From Chloroflexota bacterium (lineage in GTDB: Bacteria; Chloroflexota; Limnocylindria; Limnocylindrales; CSP1-4): a stretch of DNA of 45,281 nt. The notes under the pieces were generated by a model. That model was not told the origin of the DNA, made no database searches, and worked only from the letters and a program-made list of their open reading frames with translations. Positions 16,473 to 25,555 of the stretch are shown in pieces (positions within the stretch are counted from its first letter, which is position 1; each line of letters starts with the position of its first letter). The stretch covers positions 1-45,281 of the forward strand of contig PLZO01000138.1 in NCBI GenBank assembly GCA_003152165.1, written 5' to 3'. A program made the position numbers and the translations under genes.

Positions 16473-16760
16473 GTGATCTGCTCGAACTGCGGCGCGGAGA
16501 ACGAGACTGGGCTCAAGTTCTGCCACGAGTGCGGGACGGCCCTGGCTTCGGGCTGCCCGACGTGCAGCGCCTCCAACCGACCGGCAGCCAGGTTCTGTGG
16601 CGTATGTGGAACAGCGCTGTCGCCGACCGCAGACCTATCGGTAGCCGATCGCGATCGCCGCGGCCAGCTGGCCGCTCCTGCGGCCTATCCGTTTCGGCCT
16701 TCGAAGTCCCGCATGAACTCGATCAGCCGATCCACGCCGTCCTCCGGGAACGCGTTGTAG
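16473..16760 (+). CDS. Orphan double zinc-ribbon ORF, likely truncated third cyclase
   Basis: 95 aa from GTG 16473, two bases after the cyclase stop. Residues 3-46 are the same double zinc ribbon as in both neighbouring cyclases (CSNC, CHEC, CPTC, CGVC). A short linker follows, but there is no cyclase domain. The last about 25 codons overlap the end of serC on the other strand and are probably not biological sequence. The best reading is the remaining N-terminus of a third tandem cyclase whose body was lost when the serC-serA side was joined. A free zinc-ribbon adaptor protein is possible but less likely. Confidence 0.55.
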   Translation: MICSNCGAENETGLKFCHECGTALASGCPTCSASNRPAARFCGVCGTALSPTADLSVADRDRRGQLAAPAAYPFRPSKSRMNSISRSTPSSGNAL

Positions 16761-17770
16761 ATCGAGGCCCGCATCCCGCCGACCGAGCGGTGGCCCTTGA
16801 GCCCGTCAAATCCGGCAGCCGTCGACTCCTTGACGAAGGCCTTCTCCAGCTCCTCAGTCGCCAGCCGGAAGGTGACGTTCATCCGGCTCCGGCTGTCTTT
16901 CTGGGCCGTGGGACGCCAAAAGCCGGTCCGGTCGAGCTCCGCGTACAGCTTGCCGGCCTTGCGCTCGTTGATCGCGGCGATCGCCGGCAGGCCGCCCAGG
17001 GCGAGCAGCCATTCGATCACCAGGCCAAGGACGTAGACCCCAAAGACGGGCGGCGTGTTATAGAGCGACCCGTTCTCCGCCTGGATGGCATAGCTGAGCA
17101 TGGTGTGGAGCGACGGGCTCGATCGCCCGAGCAGGTCCTCGCGGATGATCACGAGCGTGACGCCGGAGGGTCCCAGGTTCTTCTGGGCGCCCGCGTAGAT
17201 GAGTCCGTACTTCGAGATATCGATCGGCCGGCTGAAGATGTCCGATGAGGCGTCGCTGACGAGTGGTCCATCGTCCGCCCCTGGGAGCCGCTGCCACTGG
17301 GTGCCCTCGATCGTGTTGTTCGAGGTCATGTGGACATACGCCGCGCCGGGTGTGAACGTGCATTCGGCATCGGTCGGGATCCGGTTGTACCCGTCGGCTG
17401 CGGTCGAGCCCGTCTCGTGCACCGTCCCGACGCGCCGGGCTTCCTTCACCGCCTTGTCCGCCCAGGTGCCGGTCATCAGGTAGTCGGCCGTCCTGCCCTC
17501 GGTCAGCAGGTTCAGCGGGACCATCGAGAACTGGAGGCTGGCACCGCCCTGAAGAAACAGGATGCGGTACCCATCGGGTACGTTCGCCAGCGTTCGGATG
17601 TCCGCTTCGGCCTTCCCGATGATTGCCTCGAAGGGGACTGAACGGTGGCTGATCTCCATCACCGACATGCCAATGCCGGGCAGGGCGACCAGATCGCGCT
17701 GGACCTGAACCAGCACTGGCAGCGGGAGCACGGCAGGACCGGAGGAGAAGTTGAAGATTCGTTCGGTCAT
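16685..17770 (-). CDS. serC: Phosphoserine aminotransferase
   Basis: 361 aa. Converts 3-phosphohydroxypyruvate and glutamate to O-phosphoserine with PLP, the second step of serine synthesis. The N-terminus FNFSSGPAVLP and the segments FLQGGASLQF and MEISHRS are typical of SerC. The PLP Lys is K197 in YAGAQKNLGPSG. The C-terminus GLKGHRSVGGMRASIYNAF is also characteristic. GAGGAG precedes ATG 17770. The frame is open further upstream but overlaps serA there. The 10-bp gap from serA indicates one operon. The 3' end overlaps the truncated zinc-ribbon ORF in antisense. Confidence 0.95.
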   Translation of the reverse strand: MTERIFNFSSGPAVLPLPVLVQVQRDLVALPGIGMSVMEISHRSVPFEAIIGKAEADIRTLANVPDGYRILFLQGGASLQFSMVPLNLLTEGRTADYLMTGTWADKAVKEARRVGTVHETGSTAADGYNRIPTDAECTFTPGAAYVHMTSNNTIEGTQWQRLPGADDGPLVSDASSDIFSRPIDISKYGLIYAGAQKNLGPSGVTLVIIREDLLGRSSPSLHTMLSYAIQAENGSLYNTPPVFGVYVLGLVIEWLLALGGLPAIAAINERKAGKLYAELDRTGFWRPTAQKDSRSRMNVTFRLATEELEKAFVKESTAAGFDGLKGHRSVGGMRASIYNAFPEDGVDRLIEFMRDFEGRNG

Positions 17771-17780
17771 TGCAGACTCC

Positions 17781-19025
17781 TCAGGGGACGATGGCGACGA
17801 GCTGGAGGCTGATGATGTCCTCGTTGCCGGCGCGGATTCCGGCGAGCAATGAACCAGACGGAGCGCCGTCGATGTTGATCCGGGCGACGGCGGCGGCGCC
17901 GTCCTCGAAGATGATGTTCTCGGTTTCCAGCACGTTGATCCCCTCGCCGCGCAGGTTGTCGAAGACGTGGGCCAGGACGCCCGGCCGGTTCCGATGGCGG
18001 ACGACGAGCATGTGGGTCGCCTGGGTCCGGCGGGCGAGGTTGACCACGTTGGGGACCCGCCCGGTCTCCTTGAACGAGCGGACGATGCGCACGGTCTCGG
18101 CGGCGATCGCCTCCTGCGCCTGCTCGGTCGATGCGCCAATGTGGTGCGTGCCATACACGCCTGGCAACCTCAGGATCGGCAGGCTGAACTCGGCGGTCGG
18201 GGTCGTCGGCTCGTCGGGATAGACGTCGAGCCCGATCCGGATCCCGCGATCGCGGACGGCTTCGGCCAGCGCCTCGTGGTCGACGACCTCGGCCCGCGAC
18301 GTGTTGATGAAGAACGCGCCGGGCCGCAGGCGGGCCAGCAGGGCTGCATTGACGAGGCCCCTGGTCTCGGGGCCCAGGGCGACATGGACGCTGAGGATGT
18401 CCGCCTGTGCCGCGACATCGCCCGGAGTGGCGGCAATCGTGATGCGGGACGCACGGCTTGCCGTATCGAGGCCGTAGCCCCCGAGATCGACGTCGGCCTC
18501 GCCCTCGAATCGGCGCGCCCAGATGACGATGTCCATGCCAAACGCCTGCGCCCGAGGCGCCAGCTCCTGGGCGATGTTGCCGAAGCCGAGCAGCCCGAGG
18601 GTCCTGCCGTAGAGACCCTTCGCCTTCGAGAACTCCTTCTTGTCCCAGCGGCCCGCCCGCAGCTCGACCACGTTGTCGGGGATCCGGCGATCGAGCGCGA
18701 TGATGAGGCCGAAGGCAAGCTCGGCGACCGCGATCGAGTTCTTGCCCGGGCAGTTCGATACGTAGATCCCGCGCTCCGAGGCGGCCGCCACGTCGATCGT
18801 GTTGTATCCGGCGCCGGCGCGAATGACGAGGGCGAGGTCGCCGGCATCCATCATCGCCGCGGTCACCTTGGTCGAGCGCACGATGAGCACCTCCGCCTGG
18901 CTCTCACGGAGCGCGGCGACGAGCGCGTCGTCCTTGAGGGCGGCGTCGTACGTGACAGCGCAGCCGGCGGCTTCGAGGCCGTCCAGGCCGGACTGCTCGA
19001 ATTGATCGGCGATGAGGACCTTCAT
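17781..19025 (-). CDS. serA: D-3-phosphoglycerate dehydrogenase
   Basis: 414 aa from ATG 19025. Catalyses the NAD-dependent oxidation of 3-phosphoglycerate, the first committed step of serine synthesis. The NAD fold carries GLLGFGNIAQELAPRA. Family motifs include VIRAGAGYNTIDV, NTSRAEVVDHEAL and the catalytic His in YGTHHIGASTEQAQ. The last about 75 residues (MLVVRHRNRPGVLAHVFDNL) form an ACT domain, the usual site of serine feedback inhibition. It is the short form without the extra intervening domain. It leads the serA-serC operon, whose genes are placed head-to-tail so that both steps are made together. Confidence 0.95.
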   Translation of the reverse strand: MKVLIADQFEQSGLDGLEAAGCAVTYDAALKDDALVAALRESQAEVLIVRSTKVTAAMMDAGDLALVIRAGAGYNTIDVAAASERGIYVSNCPGKNSIAVAELAFGLIIALDRRIPDNVVELRAGRWDKKEFSKAKGLYGRTLGLLGFGNIAQELAPRAQAFGMDIVIWARRFEGEADVDLGGYGLDTASRASRITIAATPGDVAAQADILSVHVALGPETRGLVNAALLARLRPGAFFINTSRAEVVDHEALAEAVRDRGIRIGLDVYPDEPTTPTAEFSLPILRLPGVYGTHHIGASTEQAQEAIAAETVRIVRSFKETGRVPNVVNLARRTQATHMLVVRHRNRPGVLAHVFDNLRGEGINVLETENIIFEDGAAAVARINIDGAPSGSLLAGIRAGNEDIISLQLVAIVP

Positions 19026-19222
19026 GCAGGCTGGCTCCCCTGGGCGGCCGAGCGCCACTGCGACAGCGCCCGGGCCTGCGGCTTCCGTGATTGAGGTGAC
19101 TGAGCAGGCCGTCCCGGAGTTTAGGCTCGAACCAGGTTGATTTGGGCGGCATGATCCCAACCCGGCGCACTCCGGTATCCTCAGGCAGCTGGCGGCGATC
19201 GGCACGGGGAGATGTAACCGGC

Positions 19223-22200
19223 GTGATCTGCTCGAACTGCGGCACGAAGAACCTGGTGGGCGCGCGGTTCTGCATGGAGTGCGCGACACCGTTCGCGGGG
19301 CGTTGCCCGAGCTGCGGAACGGCGAACCTCCCGGCCGCCAAGTTCTGCTCCGAATGCGCCACGCCGATGGGCGGCGGTCCGCCTCGAGCCGCGGTGGCCG
19401 CGGTCCCGGCCGCGCTCGCTGACCCGGTCTCCGAGCGCCGCCTCGTCAGCGTCCTCTTTGCCGACCTCGTCGGGTTCACGTCGTTCTCCGAGGGTCGGGA
19501 TTCGGAGGAGGTCAGGGAGCTCCAGAGCCGTTACTTCGAGACCGTCCGCGAGATCATCGCCCGCTACGGCGGCACCGTCGAAAAGTTCATCGGCGACGCG
19601 GTGATGGCCCTGTGGGGCGCCCCGATCGCCCAGGAGGATGACGCCGAGCGCGCCGTCCGCGCGGCCCTCGACCTGGTCGATGCGGTCCGCTCACTCGGCC
19701 CGGGGATCGAGATTCGGGCGGGGATCCTCACCGGTGAGGCAACGGTCAATCTGAGCGCCACCGACCAGGGAATGGTCGCCGGCGACATCGTCAACACTGC
19801 CAGCCGCCTCCAGAGCGTGGCCTCGCCCTCGACCGTTCTCGTCGGGGAGGCGACCCAGCGCGCGGCCGGCGGTGCGATCGTCTTCGAGGCCGCTGCCGAC
19901 CAGCTCCTCAAGGGCAAGTCCAGCCCCGTCCCTGCCTGGCGCGCCGTTCGGGTCGTGGCCCAACGCGGTGGGGTCGGCCGATCGGAGACCCTCGAGGCGC
20001 CGTTCGTGGGTCGCGAGGAGGAGCTCCGTCAGCTCAAGGAGCTGTTCCACGCGACCGGCCGGGAAGGTCGACCGCGCCTGGTCAGCGTGATCGGTCCAGC
20101 CGGGATCGGGAAGTCGCGCCTGGCCTGGGAGTTCCTGAAGTACGTCGATGGGTTGCTCGAGCGTGTCTGGTGGCATGACGGCAGCAGCCCCGCCTACGGC
20201 GACGGCATCACGTTCTGGGCGCTCGGCGAGATGGTCCGCGGCCGGGCCCACCTCCAGGAGACGGACGACGAGTCGACGACCCGAGCGGCGATCGCGGCGA
20301 TGCTCGCAAAGCACGTTCCCGACGAGGCCGAGCGGGCCTGGATCGCGCCGGCGCTGCTGTCCCTGCTCGGCGTGGAATCGGGCGTGAGCTCGCAGCAGCT
20401 GTTCGGGGCGTGGCGGACGTTCTTCGAGCGGCTGTCGGCCACGGGCCCGGTCGTGATGGTTTTCGAGGACCTCCACCACGCCGACTCCGGCCTGCTCGAT
20501 TTCATCGATCACATCCTCGAATGGAGCCGGAACGTCCCGATCCTGATCGTGACCCTGGCTCGTCCCGAGCTGCTCAATCGACGCACCGATTGGGGCGCCG
20601 GCAAGCGCAGCTTCACCTCGATCCATCTCGAGCCATTGCCCACCGCGGCCATGCGCGAGCTGCTGGCCGGACTCGTGGCGGGCCTGCCAGCGGCCGCGCG
20701 GGACGCGATCGTGACACGCGCCGATGGGATCCCCCTCTACGCTGTCGAGACGGTCCGTATGTTGCTCGCCCAGGGTCGCCTGGTCCTCGAGGACGGCATC
20801 TACCACCCGGCCGGCGCCCTGACGGATCTGGCCGTGCCCGAGACGCTTACGGCCTTGATCACGGCCCGGCTCGACGAGCTTGACGCGGGCGATCGAGCCC
20901 TGATCGCCGACGCGGCCGTCCTGGGCCAGAGCTTCTCGATGGCAGCCGTGGCCGCGGTGGCCGGCCAGGATCCGATGACCCTCGAACCGCGCCTGCGCGG
21001 GCTCGTCCGGCGAGAGTTGCTGGTCCTGCAGGCCGACCCGCGCTCGCCCGAGCGCGGCCAGTACGCCTTCGTGCAGGCCCTGATCCGGGAGGTTGCTTAC
21101 AACACGCTGGCCAAGCGCGATCGCAAGATCCGGCATCTCGCCGCCGCGCGGTTCTTCGAGGGGCTCGAGACCGACGAGCTGGCGGGGGCGCTGGCCGGTC
21201 ATTACCTAGCCGCCCAGGGCTACGCGACCGAGGGGCCCGAGGCGGACGCGCTGGCGGCCCAGGCCCGGGTCGCCCTACGCGGCGCAGCCGAGCGGGCGGC
21301 CACCCTCGGCTCCCACGAACAGGCGATCACCTTCCTCGAGCGTGCCCTGGCTGTCAGCACGGATGCCGCCGATCGGATCGATCTCCATGAGCGAGCGCTC
21401 GCCTCGGCTCTGCAGGGGCTCGTTGGGGAGGTGGCCGAGCGGCATGCACTGGGCGCGCTCGAAGGGCGACGGGAGCTCGGGGACCGGCCGGCAATCGCGC
21501 TGGCAACGGCCGCCTATGCCCGCGCGATCGGGTTCCTCAAGGATGACAGTGACCGATTGCTCGAGTTCCTCCTGCCCGCCTGGGAGGAGTTCGGGGACCT
21601 GGAGGCCACACCGGCGGGCGTCGCCCTGATGTTGCAGCTCTCGGGCGGTTACCTGCACGGTGACAACGAACAGGAGGTGCTGGTCTGGCTCGAGCGCCTC
21701 CTGCCGGTCGCCGAGCGCCTCGACCTCCTGCCGGATACCGCGGCTGGCCTGGCGAGATTGAGCGGCGTGCTCTATCGGCTCAATCGCCCCCAACAGGCCC
21801 TCATCCTCCTGCGCGGAACGCACGAGCTGGCAGTCGCCAACAACCTGCTGGACGTGAGCCGGGTCACCCGAACCCAACTGACCTTCGTCGAGCAGTTCGC
21901 CGATCCTGCCGCCGGTCTCGCGATGGCCCGCGAAGGACTGGAGATCGCCAGCCGGCGGGGCTCCACCTCCCACGGCTTCTCGATGGTCGGCAACGCCGTT
22001 TCGTGCGCCATCCGGGTGGGCGAATGGGCCTGGGCGGCGACTCTCCTCGACGACTGGCTGGCGAATGAGATCACCGGGGGCTTCCATCTCGAGCTCTACG
22101 TCGATCGGGCGGTATTGACGGCGCTCAGCGGAGGTGATCCTTCGGCTGACCTGGCCGAGGCCGAGCGCCTCGTCGTGACGCTCAAGGATCCGCAGTACAT

Positions 22201-22804
22201 CTCGTACTGCCACTGGGGTCGGGCGTGGGCGGCGTTCGCGGCCGCGCGTCTCGCCGAGGCGCAGCGAGAGGCCGAGTCGGCGGCTCAGGCAACCGGCTAC
22301 TTCGTGCCGATCAGCCTGCCGATCGGGGCGCGGGCCGCGCTGTGGGCCGGTGACAAGGCCGGTGCCGCAGCCATCGTCGTCCAGATCGAGGCCGCGGTCA
22401 TTCGCGGCCAGGCCTTCGGGCTCGATCTTGTGACCCTCCGGGCGGGGATCAGCGCGCTCGAGGGACGTCGGGCCGACGCCGTCGCAGGCTACCGCGAGGC
22501 GCTCCGGGGCTGGCGAGGATTGGGTCTCGCCTTCGACGAAGCCCTGGCCGTCGTCGACCTCGCCATCGTGCTCGTCCCGACCGAGAGCGAAATGGCCGAG
22601 GCAGCTTCAGTCATCGAATCAGCTCGTGAGATCCTGGCTGGGCTGGGGGCGCTGCCGTTCCTTGCCCGACTGGATGCGGCGGCGGTCACGACGGACGCGA
22701 TGCCTCCAGCGGCGAGCGGCTCGGCGACGGAAGCGGCGCAGGCCGCGGACGCGGGGCAGACCGCGGCCACTGGTACTTCCGGCTACCGGCCGGTCAACGC
22801 CTAA
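19223..22804 (+). CDS. Zinc-ribbon/class III adenylate cyclase/AAA-ATPase/TPR regulator (paralogue 2)
   Basis: 1193 aa from GTG 19223, chosen to match the start of paralogue 1. The frame stays open to 19142, so a longer N-terminus is possible. Residues 3-45 are a double zinc ribbon. The class III cyclase has Asp81 in FADLVGFT, Lys121/Asp125 in KFIGDAVMALW and Asp188/Asn191/Arg195 in GDIVNTASR, so all catalytic residues are kept. The P-loop GPAGIGKS is at 291-298 with Walker B VVMVFEDLH downstream. The C-terminal half is helical TPR-like and diverges clearly from paralogue 1, suggesting a changed input. The last about 40 residues are Ala/Thr rich. The divergent serA gene lies immediately upstream, so promoters for both must fit in 19026-19222. 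Confidence 0.9.
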   Translation: MICSNCGTKNLVGARFCMECATPFAGRCPSCGTANLPAAKFCSECATPMGGGPPRAAVAAVPAALADPVSERRLVSVLFADLVGFTSFSEGRDSEEVRELQSRYFETVREIIARYGGTVEKFIGDAVMALWGAPIAQEDDAERAVRAALDLVDAVRSLGPGIEIRAGILTGEATVNLSATDQGMVAGDIVNTASRLQSVASPSTVLVGEATQRAAGGAIVFEAAADQLLKGKSSPVPAWRAVRVVAQRGGVGRSETLEAPFVGREEELRQLKELFHATGREGRPRLVSVIGPAGIGKSRLAWEFLKYVDGLLERVWWHDGSSPAYGDGITFWALGEMVRGRAHLQETDDESTTRAAIAAMLAKHVPDEAERAWIAPALLSLLGVESGVSSQQLFGAWRTFFERLSATGPVVMVFEDLHHADSGLLDFIDHILEWSRNVPILIVTLARPELLNRRTDWGAGKRSFTSIHLEPLPTAAMRELLAGLVAGLPAAARDAIVTRADGIPLYAVETVRMLLAQGRLVLEDGIYHPAGALTDLAVPETLTALITARLDELDAGDRALIADAAVLGQSFSMAAVAAVAGQDPMTLEPRLRGLVRRELLVLQADPRSPERGQYAFVQALIREVAYNTLAKRDRKIRHLAAARFFEGLETDELAGALAGHYLAAQGYATEGPEADALAAQARVALRGAAERAATLGSHEQAITFLERALAVSTDAADRIDLHERALASALQGLVGEVAERHALGALEGRRELGDRPAIALATAAYARAIGFLKDDSDRLLEFLLPAWEEFGDLEATPAGVALMLQLSGGYLHGDNEQEVLVWLERLLPVAERLDLLPDTAAGLARLSGVLYRLNRPQQALILLRGTHELAVANNLLDVSRVTRTQLTFVEQFADPAAGLAMAREGLEIASRRGSTSHGFSMVGNAVSCAIRVGEWAWAATLLDDWLANEITGGFHLELYVDRAVLTALSGGDPSADLAEAERLVVTLKDPQYISYCHWGRAWAAFAAARLAEAQREAESAAQATGYFVPISLPIGARAALWAGDKAGAAAIVVQIEAAVIRGQAFGLDLVTLRAGISALEGRRADAVAGYREALRGWRGLGLAFDEALAVVDLAIVLVPTESEMAEAASVIESAREILAGLGALPFLARLDAAAVTTDAMPPAASGSATEAAQAADAGQTAATGTSGYRPVNA

Positions 22805-22900
22805 GGACTACTCCGCTCCGCACCCAGGTGCCCAGCGCGCCTCCCGGTCAGGTTTGGCCCTCGCGCGGGTGCCATTACGAGGGCGCCCAGCGCCCCCATC

Positions 22901-23716
22901 ATGATTGCGTTCGTACTTGGCTTAGTGGAGGCCGCGGTGGAGCGGGACGAAGTCGACCGGCTGCATGAAGGGCTGAGTCGCAGCTTCTCACAGCTCTTCG
23001 GCCGGATCGAGGATGCGCGGCTCGAGGACCGGGCCGGCTACCGGCTGGTCGTTTGCCCGCGGATACCGTTCCCTGGCCTCAATGGGATCTGGGTCCTCGG
23101 TCCCGATGAGTTGGTCGCGAGGAACGAGCTTGAACAGGCGATCAGCGAGGTCGAGGGACTCGGCTTGGCGTGCTGGATCGAGCTCCGGGCAGGGCGGACA
23201 CCGGCGATCGAACGATTGGCCGGTCGGCTCGGGTTCACACACGCAGACTCACTCCCGGGGATGGTCGTACGACCGGCCGAGCTGGTGGTCGTCGCGGGTC
23301 CGGAGCTGGAGATCACCCGGGTCCACGACCGCGCCGGCCTGGCCATCGCTGTGATCGTCGCTGCCGCCGGGTTCGAGGTTGCCCAGGAGGATCTGGCCGC
23401 CCTCTTCACGTCTCACGTCGCGGCCACGCCGGGGTTATCGATCTACGTCGCGCACGCCGAGGGCAGGCCGGTCTCGACGGCTACGATCTGGACCGGCGAC
23501 GGCAGCGTGGGGGTCTTCAACGTCGCCACCCCGCCGGAGTATCGCGGCCGGGGGTACGGCAGAGCGGTCACACTGAACGCCGTCCGCGACGGCTTCAGCA
23601 CTGGAGCCGATCTCGCCTGGCTCCAGGCCAGCCATCTCGGCGAGCCCGTCTATCGATCGATGGGGTTCCGGCAGGTAGAAACGTACTTGCTCCTCGGCCG
23701 GCCGAACACCGCGTAG
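22901..23716 (+). CDS. GNAT-family N-acetyltransferase
   Basis: 271 aa. The C-terminal half is a GNAT fold with the acetyl-CoA pyrophosphate loop in NVATPPEYRGRGYGRAVT near residues 207-224, and ends with VYRSMGFRQVETYLLL. The N-terminal half is a degenerate second GNAT-like domain (GIWVLGPDELVA, AIERLAGRLGFTHAD), giving a tandem layout. The acceptor substrate is unknown. It lies upstream of an oxidoreductase gene (13-bp gap) in a plus-strand run that continues to the ketosynthase. Confidence 0.82.
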   Translation: MIAFVLGLVEAAVERDEVDRLHEGLSRSFSQLFGRIEDARLEDRAGYRLVVCPRIPFPGLNGIWVLGPDELVARNELEQAISEVEGLGLACWIELRAGRTPAIERLAGRLGFTHADSLPGMVVRPAELVVVAGPELEITRVHDRAGLAIAVIVAAAGFEVAQEDLAALFTSHVAATPGLSIYVAHAEGRPVSTATIWTGDGSVGVFNVATPPEYRGRGYGRAVTLNAVRDGFSTGADLAWLQASHLGEPVYRSMGFRQVETYLLLGRPNTA

Positions 23717-23729
23717 CTGAGGTGGCCCG

Positions 23730-24776
23730 ATGAGGAGAACGAGTCCGCGATCAGCCGGGAGCGAGAGCCCGCGCGACGGCCCGCCCAATGGTCGGGGCGA
23801 CGGCCTTCGGCTCGTTCTGATCGGGGCCGGCTGGATCACCCAGTACCACCTCGCGGCCCTCGACCGTCTCGGCCGGACGCGCCTCGTTGGGGTCGCCTCG
23901 GGCCGCCTCGAGAGCGCAAAAGCAACGGCCGAGCCGCGCGGCGCGGCCGCCTACTCATATGACGACATCGATCGAATGCTCGATGAGCAGCGCCCGGACA
24001 TCGCCTACGTGTGCGTCCCGCCGTCGGCCGCGATCGCCGTCCTCGAGCGGCTCGTTGAGCGCGGCATCCCGTTCGTCACCGAGAAGCCCCTGGCGGCCAT
24101 CGATGCCGATGGTCCGGCCAGGATCGCGGCGGGCGTTGCCGAGCGCGGCGTCATCGCCGCGGTTGGATATCGCCTGCGCGGCCTCGATGCGATCGTCGAG
24201 GTCCGCGAGCGACTCGCCGGCAATCCCGCTCATCTCATCACCGCCCGCTGGCTGTGTGATACGCCGGGGCCGGCCTGGTGGCGACGCGAGGAGCTGGGTG
24301 GCGGCCAGGTGGTCGAGCAGGCGACCCACTTCTACGATCTCGCTCGGCTCCTGGTGGGTGAGGCAACCGTCATCGGGGCGGCCTCGACCCGGCAGGAGCC
24401 TTTCGTCCCGGCCGGCGTCGACGTCGTCGATGCGACCGCCGCCATCCTCCGTTTCGAGACCGGCGCCGTTGGCAGCTTCGCCAATACACGCCGGCTGGCG
24501 TCGGCCGTGATCGAGGTCGAGCTGGCCTGCGCCGACCTGTTGATCACGATCCGAAAGACCGGCGCCGTGCAAACAAGCTGGGAGGTCGTCTTCGACGACG
24601 GCCAATCGGTTCGGAAGATCCCGCCGGGCCGCGACCCGTACGAGGTCCAGGCCGCGGCCATCCTGGACGCGGTCGATTCGGGCGATCCGACTCGCGTCCT
24701 GTCGACCTACGCGGACGCCCTCAAGACCGACCGCCTCACTCGCGCCGTCGTGGCCGCGACTGGCCGGGCGGGCTGA
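23730..24776 (+). CDS. Gfo/Idh/MocA-family NAD(P)-dependent oxidoreductase
   Basis: 348 aa. The N-terminal Rossmann fold has LVLIGAGWITQYHLAAL (GAGWIT cofactor loop). Then come AYVCVPPSAA and the catalytic EKPLA (Lys) motif. The C-terminal substrate domain carries GGGQVVEQATHFYDLARLL, with the His-Asp typical of the family. Members oxidise or reduce sugars, inositols and similar polyols. The first about 28 residues before the Rossmann strand are Arg/Ser/Gly rich; a later start is possible but no better site is clear. The next gene begins 47 bp downstream. Confidence 0.87.
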   Translation: MRRTSPRSAGSESPRDGPPNGRGDGLRLVLIGAGWITQYHLAALDRLGRTRLVGVASGRLESAKATAEPRGAAAYSYDDIDRMLDEQRPDIAYVCVPPSAAIAVLERLVERGIPFVTEKPLAAIDADGPARIAAGVAERGVIAAVGYRLRGLDAIVEVRERLAGNPAHLITARWLCDTPGPAWWRREELGGGQVVEQATHFYDLARLLVGEATVIGAASTRQEPFVPAGVDVVDATAAILRFETGAVGSFANTRRLASAVIEVELACADLLITIRKTGAVQTSWEVVFDDGQSVRKIPPGRDPYEVQAAAILDAVDSGDPTRVLSTYADALKTDRLTRAVVAATGRAG

Positions 24777-24823
24777 GCGTGTAGCCTTGGCGGGCCGCAC
24801 CCCTGCTCGGTTTGAACTACTCG

Positions 24824-25555
24824 ATGGATCGTCTCGCCGATTGCAAGGAACTCCTCGACGGACCACTCGACGACCCCGTCGCGCTCGCCGCGAACCTGCG
24901 CGACCTGACGTGGATCAACCGATGGCTGGGCGGGATCAGGCTGAGCCAACGGGCCCTCGATGCCCTCGTCGGTAGCCGCGTCGGCCCGCTGACCCTCCTC
25001 GACATCGGCACCGGCGCGGCGGATATCCCTGCCGCGCTGCAGGCGCTCGAAGCCCAGCATGGCCGCGACCTCCGGGTGATCGCCATCGATAGCCGGCCGG
25101 AGGTGGTTGCGGCGGCGCTCGCTGTTTGTCCGGAGCTGGCCTCGCGCGCCGGCTTCACGATCCTGGTCGAGGACGGACGCTCGCTGTCCAAGGCCGCTGG
25201 CAGCCAGGACATCGTCCACGCCTCGCTTGTCCTGCATCACCTGGCCCCGGATGAAGCGATCGTCCTGCTCCGGGAGATGGGGCGCGTCGCCGGGATCGGG
25301 ATCATCGTCAACGATCTCGCCCGGGGTTGGCTCGCCTGGCTGGGTGCCTGGCTGCTCGGACACACCCTGACCCGCAGCCGCCTGACCCGCCACGATGCGC
25401 CGCTTTCGGTCAGGCGCGCGTATTCACCTCCCGAGATGCGCGAGTTGCTGGCCACCGCCGGCCTGCGACCGATCGCCACGATCCACGGCTTTCTGGGCCA
25501 CCGCTACGCCATTGCCGCGGTTCCGGAACCGGCTGGGGAAGCCACGACACCGTGA
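24824..25555 (+). CDS. Class I SAM-dependent methyltransferase (biosynthetic type)
   Basis: 243 aa from ATG 24824 (a TTG at 24812 is also in frame). Motif I is LLDIGTGAADIP, motif II VIAIDSRPE, and post-II VHASLVLHHL. The later NDLARGWLAWLGAWLL and RHDAPLSVRRAYSPPEM match methyltransferases that sit beside FAD oxidoreductases and polyketide synthases in small biosynthetic clusters. The stop overlaps the GTG of the FAD oxidoreductase as GTGA, so translation is coupled. Likely it methylates the cluster product; the product is unknown. Confidence 0.83.
   Translation: MDRLADCKELLDGPLDDPVALAANLRDLTWINRWLGGIRLSQRALDALVGSRVGPLTLLDIGTGAADIPAALQALEAQHGRDLRVIAIDSRPEVVAAALAVCPELASRAGFTILVEDGRSLSKAAGSQDIVHASLVLHHLAPDEAIVLLREMGRVAGIGIIVNDLARGWLAWLGAWLLGHTLTRSRLTRHDAPLSVRRAYSPPEMRELLATAGLRPIATIHGFLGHRYAIAAVPEPAGEATTP

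Noticed and set aside
17967-19094. 375-aa plus-strand frame opposite serA
   Set aside because: Codon-complement shadow of serA, which has full family motifs.
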